Of a stretch of DNA of 7,727 bases, positions 4,719 to 7,727 are shown piece by piece. The DNA is from Pseudomonadota bacterium (GTDB taxonomy: Bacteria; Pseudomonadota; Gammaproteobacteria; Burkholderiales; Burkholderiaceae_C), in the NCBI GenBank assembly GCA_023438115.1, contig JAEZEB010000385.1:1-7727 (forward strand). The letters are read 5' to 3'. The notes beneath the pieces are model-generated. The model was not told the origin of the DNA. It was given only the letters and a program-made list of their open reading frames with translations, and did no database searches. The position numbers and the translations under genes are program-made. Numbering within the stretch: the stretch's first letter is position 1; the number at the start of each line of letters is the position of its first letter.

Positions 4719-7493
4719 TCAGCTGAGTTGCCCGTGGCAGTGCTTGAACTTCTTGCCGCTGCCGCAGGGGCAGGGATCGTTGCGGCCCACGCGCGGCATG
4801 GCGCCGGCCGCGGCGGCGGCCACGCGCCGCTGGACGGCCGTGCTCTCGTCCACCGTGCTCTGCACCTCGCCGGTCTCGGTGGGCGCGGTGTAGGTGACGT
4901 TGGCGATGCGTTCGGCGCGCTGCTCCAGGTCCTCGGCGCTCTGCTCCAGCTGCTCGGCGGACTGCACGCGCACCGTCATCAGCACCTTGGTGACCTCGTT
5001 CTTGACCGCATCCAGCATCTGGCCGAACAGCTCGAAGGCCTCGCGCTTGTACTCCTGCTTCGGCTGCTTCTGGGCGTAGCCGCGCAGGTGGATGCCCTGG
5101 CGCAGGTAGTCCAGCGCGGCCAGGTGCTCGCGCCAGTGCGAATCGATGCTTTGCAGCAGCACCATGCGCTCGAAGTGGGTGAAGTTCTCCTCGCCGACCT
5201 GTTCCACCTTGGCCTGGAAGGCCTCGTTGGCGGCCTTGAGGACCATCTCCACGATGTCTTCCTCGCCGATGGCGGTGGCGGTCTCCACGGTCTGCTTCAG
5301 CGGCAGCTGCAGGCCCCATTCCTCGGCGAGCGCCTTCTCCAGGCCCGGCAGGTCCCACTGCTCCTCCACCGATTCCGGCGGCACGTACTGGTGCACGAGG
5401 TCGGTGAAGCAGCCTTCGCGCAGGGCGGCGATCTGGGCGCCGAGGTTCTGCGCGTCGAGGATGTCGTTGCGCTGCTGGTAGATCACCTTGCGCTGGTCGT
5501 TGGCGACGTCGTCGTATTCCAGCAGCTGCTTGCGGATGTCGAAGTTGCGGCCTTCCACCTTGCGCTGCGCGCTCTCGATGGAGCGCGAGACGATGCCCGC
5601 CTCGATGGCCTCGCCGTCGGGCATCTTCAGGCGTTCCATGATCGCCTTGACGCGGTCGCCCGCGAAGATGCGCATCAGCGGGTCGTCCAGGCTCAGGTAG
5701 AAGCGCGAGGAACCGGGGTCGCCCTGGCGGCCCGAGCGGCCGCGCAGCTGGTTGTCGATGCGGCGGCTCTCGTGCCGCTCGGTGGCGATGATGCGCAGGC
5801 CGCCGAGTTGCTTGATCAGCTCGTGGTCCTTCTGCCACTGGGCGCGCATCTCGGCGATGCGCGCTTCCTTGGCCGCCGGGTCCAGCGATTCGTCGGCCTG
5901 CACGGCCTCGACCGCCTTCTCCACGTTGCCGCCCAGCACGATGTCGGTGCCGCGGCCCGCCATGTTGGTGGCGATCGTGATCATCTTCGGCCGGCCGGCC
6001 TGCGCGACGATCTCGGCCTCGCGCGCGTGCTGCTTGGCATTGAGCACCTGGTGCGGCAGCTTCGCCTTGTCCAGAAGCTGGGAGATGATCTCGGAGTTCT
6101 CGATCGAGCTGGTGCCCACCAGCACGGGCTGGCCGCGCTCGTAGCACTCGCGGATGTCCTGGATCGCCGCGGCGTACTTCTCGTTGGAGGTCTTGTAGAT
6201 GCGATCGAGCTGGTCGTCGCGCTTGCTCGGCTTGTTCGGCGGGAGCACCACGGTCTCGAGGCCGTAGATCTCCTGGAACTCGTAGGCCTCGGTGTCGGCC
6301 GTGCCCGTCATGCCCGAGAGCTTGGCGTACAGGCGGAAGTAGTTCTGGAAGGTGATCGAGGCGAGCGTCTGGTTCTCGGGCTGGATGCCCACGCCTTCCT
6401 TGGCCTCCACGGCCTGGTGCAGGCCGTCGCTCCAGCGGCGGCCCTGCATCAGGCGGCCGGTGAACTCGTCGACGATGATGATCTCGCCGTCCTGCACCAC
6501 GTAGTGCTGGTCGCGGTGGTACAGGTGCTGCGCGCGCAGCGCCGCGTTCAGGTGGTGCATCAGCGAGATGTTCGCCGGGTCGTACAGCGTCGCGCCCTCG
6601 GGGATCAGCCCCATCTGCGCGAGGATGCGCTCGGCGTTCTCGTGGCCCTGCTCCGTCAGGAACACCTGGTGCGTCTTCTCGTCCACCGTGAAGTCGCCGG
6701 GCTTGACGACGCCCTCGCCGGTGCGCGGGTCGGCCTCGCCTTCCTGGCGGGTGAGCAGCGGCACCACCTGCTTGATGGACAGGTACAGGCTGGTGTGGTC
6801 CTCGGCCTGGCCGCTGATGATCAGCGGCGTGCGGGCCTCGTCGATGAGGATGGAGTCCACCTCGTCGACGATCGCGTAGTTCAGGCCACGCTGCACGCGG
6901 TCGCCGGTCTCGTAGACCATATTGTCGCGCAGGTAGTCGAAGCCGTACTCGTTGTTGGTGCCGTACGTGATGTCGGAGCCGTAGGCCTGCTGCTTCTCCT
7001 CGCGCGGCATGTTCGGCAGGTTGATGCCGACCGTCAGGCCCAGGAAGTTGTACAGGCGCCCCATCCACTGCGCGTCGCGGCTGGCGAGGTAGTCGTTCAC
7101 CGTGACGACGTGCACGCCCTTGCCGGACAGCGCATTCAGGTAAACGGGCAGCGTGGCCGTGAGCGTCTTGCCCTCGCCCGTGCGCATCTCGGCGATCTTG
7201 CCCTGGTGCAGCGCGATGCCGCCCATCAGCTGGACGTCGAAGTGGCGCATCTTCATCACGCGCCTGGACGCTTCGCGCACCACGGCAAAGGCTTCGGTGA
7301 GCAGCGCATCGAGCGTCTCCCCCTTGGCGAGCCGGTCGCGGAACTCCTGCGTCTTGGCGCGCAGCTGCTCGTCGGACAGCTGTTCCAGCCTGGGCTCGAG
7401 CGCGTTGATCTGTTCCACCATGCGCCTGTACTGCTTGAGCAGGCGGTCGTTGCGGGAACCGAAGAGTTTGGTCAGGAAGTTCGTCGTGGCCAT
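4719..7493 (-). CDS. secA: Protein translocase subunit SecA
   Basis: The 924-residue ATPase motor that drives unfolded preproteins through SecYEG at the inner membrane; essential in most bacteria. It is complete. Walker A is MRTGEGKT (103-110) and Walker B/DEAD-like is VDEVDSILIDEART (209-222). The preprotein cross-linking region follows to about 370, and the second nucleotide-binding domain has VGTSSIENSE (459-468), TNMAGRGTDIVLGGN (509-523) and RIDNQLRGRSGRQGDPG (578-594). Helical scaffold and wing domains lead to a Gln/Glu-rich linker and the C-terminal zinc site, CPCGSGKKFKHCH (Cys908, Cys910, Cys919, His920), which binds SecB and phospholipid. The start at 7493 gives MATTNFLTKLFGSRNDRLLKQY, the usual betaproteobacterial N-terminus; an in-frame start at 7604 would add 37 low-complexity residues and is rejected. 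No clear Shine-Dalgarno sequence precedes it. In many Burkholderiales argJ follows secA; here the autoinducer synthase does. Confidence 0.98.
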   Translation of the reverse strand: MATTNFLTKLFGSRNDRLLKQYRRMVEQINALEPRLEQLSDEQLRAKTQEFRDRLAKGETLDALLTEAFAVVREASRRVMKMRHFDVQLMGGIALHQGKIAEMRTGEGKTLTATLPVYLNALSGKGVHVVTVNDYLASRDAQWMGRLYNFLGLTVGINLPNMPREEKQQAYGSDITYGTNNEYGFDYLRDNMVYETGDRVQRGLNYAIVDEVDSILIDEARTPLIISGQAEDHTSLYLSIKQVVPLLTRQEGEADPRTGEGVVKPGDFTVDEKTHQVFLTEQGHENAERILAQMGLIPEGATLYDPANISLMHHLNAALRAQHLYHRDQHYVVQDGEIIIVDEFTGRLMQGRRWSDGLHQAVEAKEGVGIQPENQTLASITFQNYFRLYAKLSGMTGTADTEAYEFQEIYGLETVVLPPNKPSKRDDQLDRIYKTSNEKYAAAIQDIRECYERGQPVLVGTSSIENSEIISQLLDKAKLPHQVLNAKQHAREAEIVAQAGRPKMITIATNMAGRGTDIVLGGNVEKAVEAVQADESLDPAAKEARIAEMRAQWQKDHELIKQLGGLRIIATERHESRRIDNQLRGRSGRQGDPGSSRFYLSLDDPLMRIFAGDRVKAIMERLKMPDGEAIEAGIVSRSIESAQRKVEGRNFDIRKQLLEYDDVANDQRKVIYQQRNDILDAQNLGAQIAALREGCFTDLVHQYVPPESVEEQWDLPGLEKALAEEWGLQLPLKQTVETATAIGEEDIVEMVLKAANEAFQAKVEQVGEENFTHFERMVLLQSIDSHWREHLAALDYLRQGIHLRGYAQKQPKQEYKREAFELFGQMLDAVKNEVTKVLMTVRVQSAEQLEQSAEDLEQRAERIANVTYTAPTETGEVQSTVDESTAVQRRVAAAAAGAMPRVGRNDPCPCGSGKKFKHCHGQLS

Positions 7494-7572
7494 GGGGGCG
7501 CGGTGGGGTCGCGGCTGCCTGGAGGCGGGCCGGACGGCGCAGTCCTTTTGTCGTTCAGCAGGATCAGGTGGA

Positions 7573-7610
7573 GCCGCCACGCGCCTTTTCCAAGGCGTTG
7601 CCACGGCGGC
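7573..7610 (-). other. Stem-loop in the secA leader
   Basis: CGCCTT (7582-7587) and AAGGCG (7592-7597) pair around TTCC, and GCCGCC (7573-7578) pairs with GGCGGC (7605-7610) outside it, giving a two-part hairpin in the presumed 5' leader of the secA transcript, or between secA and the preceding gene. It could influence secA translation or be part of a terminator for the upstream gene. There is no T-run. The rest of the 174-bp gap (7494-7667) holds no coding sequence that I can support. Confidence 0.3.
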
Positions 7611-7620
7611 AAAGCTGCCG

Positions 7621-7626
7621 ATTTTA
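7621..7626 (-). promoter_or_regulatory. Possible -10 element of a secA promoter
   Basis: The minus strand reads TAAAAT, five of six matches to TATAAT, in an otherwise GC-rich gap 128 bp before the secA start. No convincing -35 hexamer lies 16-18 bp upstream. It is the only AT-rich promoter-like hexamer in this gap; secA may also be read from the upstream gene, which is on the same strand. Confidence 0.4.
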
Positions 7627-7667
7627 CCTGTGCGGGGCCTGGTGGGCGGTCCGCGCCCCGTCCGGGC

Positions 7668-7727
7668 TTACTCCGCGTCCGCGGCAGCCGGGACGGAAGC
7701 GGCGGCCGGGGCGGCCTGGGGCTTCGC
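7668..7727 (-). CDS. C-terminal fragment of an unidentified protein upstream of secA
   Basis: A TAA stop on the minus strand at 7670-7668 closes a frame that is open to the right edge of the window. The 19 visible residues are an Ala/Pro-rich tail ending in AAADAE, typical of a flexible C-terminus and carrying no domain information. The gene is on the same strand as secA, 174 bp upstream. In related genomes this place is often held by an M23-type metallopeptidase or a small DciA-like (DUF721) gene of the ftsZ-lpxC-secA region, but nothing in the visible part supports either. Confidence 0.5.
   Translation of the reverse strand, partial: AKPQAAPAAASVPAAADAE

Noticed and set aside
4681..7068. 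A long second minus-strand frame through secA
   Set aside because: It is secA in another frame, Arg/Gly/Ala-rich, while the SecA frame is intact with all motifs.
7494..7604. A 37-residue N-terminal extension of SecA
   Set aside because: The added residues are Arg/Pro-rich and unlike any SecA; the usual family N-terminus starts at 7493.

Overview
The window is GC-rich, densely coded bacterial chromosome. The complete SecA (924 aa, with a C-terminal zinc-binding tail), the strong G/C bias at third codon positions and the family relationships point to a betaproteobacterium of the order Burkholderiales, probably near Comamonadaceae. That placement rests on recalled sequence similarity only.

Layout, left to right. 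(1) Minus strand: the first 25 codons of an unidentified gene (1-75), preceded by a LuxR-family transcription regulator (126-794). (2) Plus strand, divergent from luxR: a six-helix membrane histidine kinase of the CqsS/LqsS family (852-2183), then, 20 bp later, an LqsR-like response regulator (2204-3181). (3) A convergent intergenic gap with overlapping hairpins, including a 76-bp inverted repeat that looks like a pair of REP-type palindromes (3193-3301). (4) Minus strand: a PLP-dependent CqsA/LqsA-type autoinducer synthase (3316-4575). (5) A 143-bp gap holding the secA terminator-like hairpin and the cqsA control region with a perfect 12+12 bp dyad. (6) Minus strand: secA (4719-7493), its leader, and the last 19 codons of another gene (7668-7727).

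The centrepiece is a compact alpha-hydroxyketone (AHK) quorum-sensing locus of the Cqs/Lqs type: synthase, membrane receptor kinase, response regulator and an adjacent LuxR-type regulator. The expected logic, by analogy with Vibrio and Legionella, is that CqsA makes a fatty ketone signal, the kinase senses it and changes the phosphorylation of the response regulator. The LuxR protein would add a transcriptional layer that classical Cqs/Lqs systems do not have as a neighbour.

The strongest unexplained signal is a shared operator. An 18-bp sequence upstream of cqsA and an 18-bp sequence upstream of the kinase match at 15 of 18 positions in the same orientation relative to the gene. Both have the CTG-N10-CAG form of a lux box, both carry a -35-like hexamer (TTGACA/TTAACA) in the gene-proximal half, and both lie at nearly the same distance from the start codon (about 72 and 76 bp). 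This suggests that signal synthesis and signal reception are co-regulated by one factor, most simply the neighbouring LuxR protein. LexA is an alternative that must be excluded.
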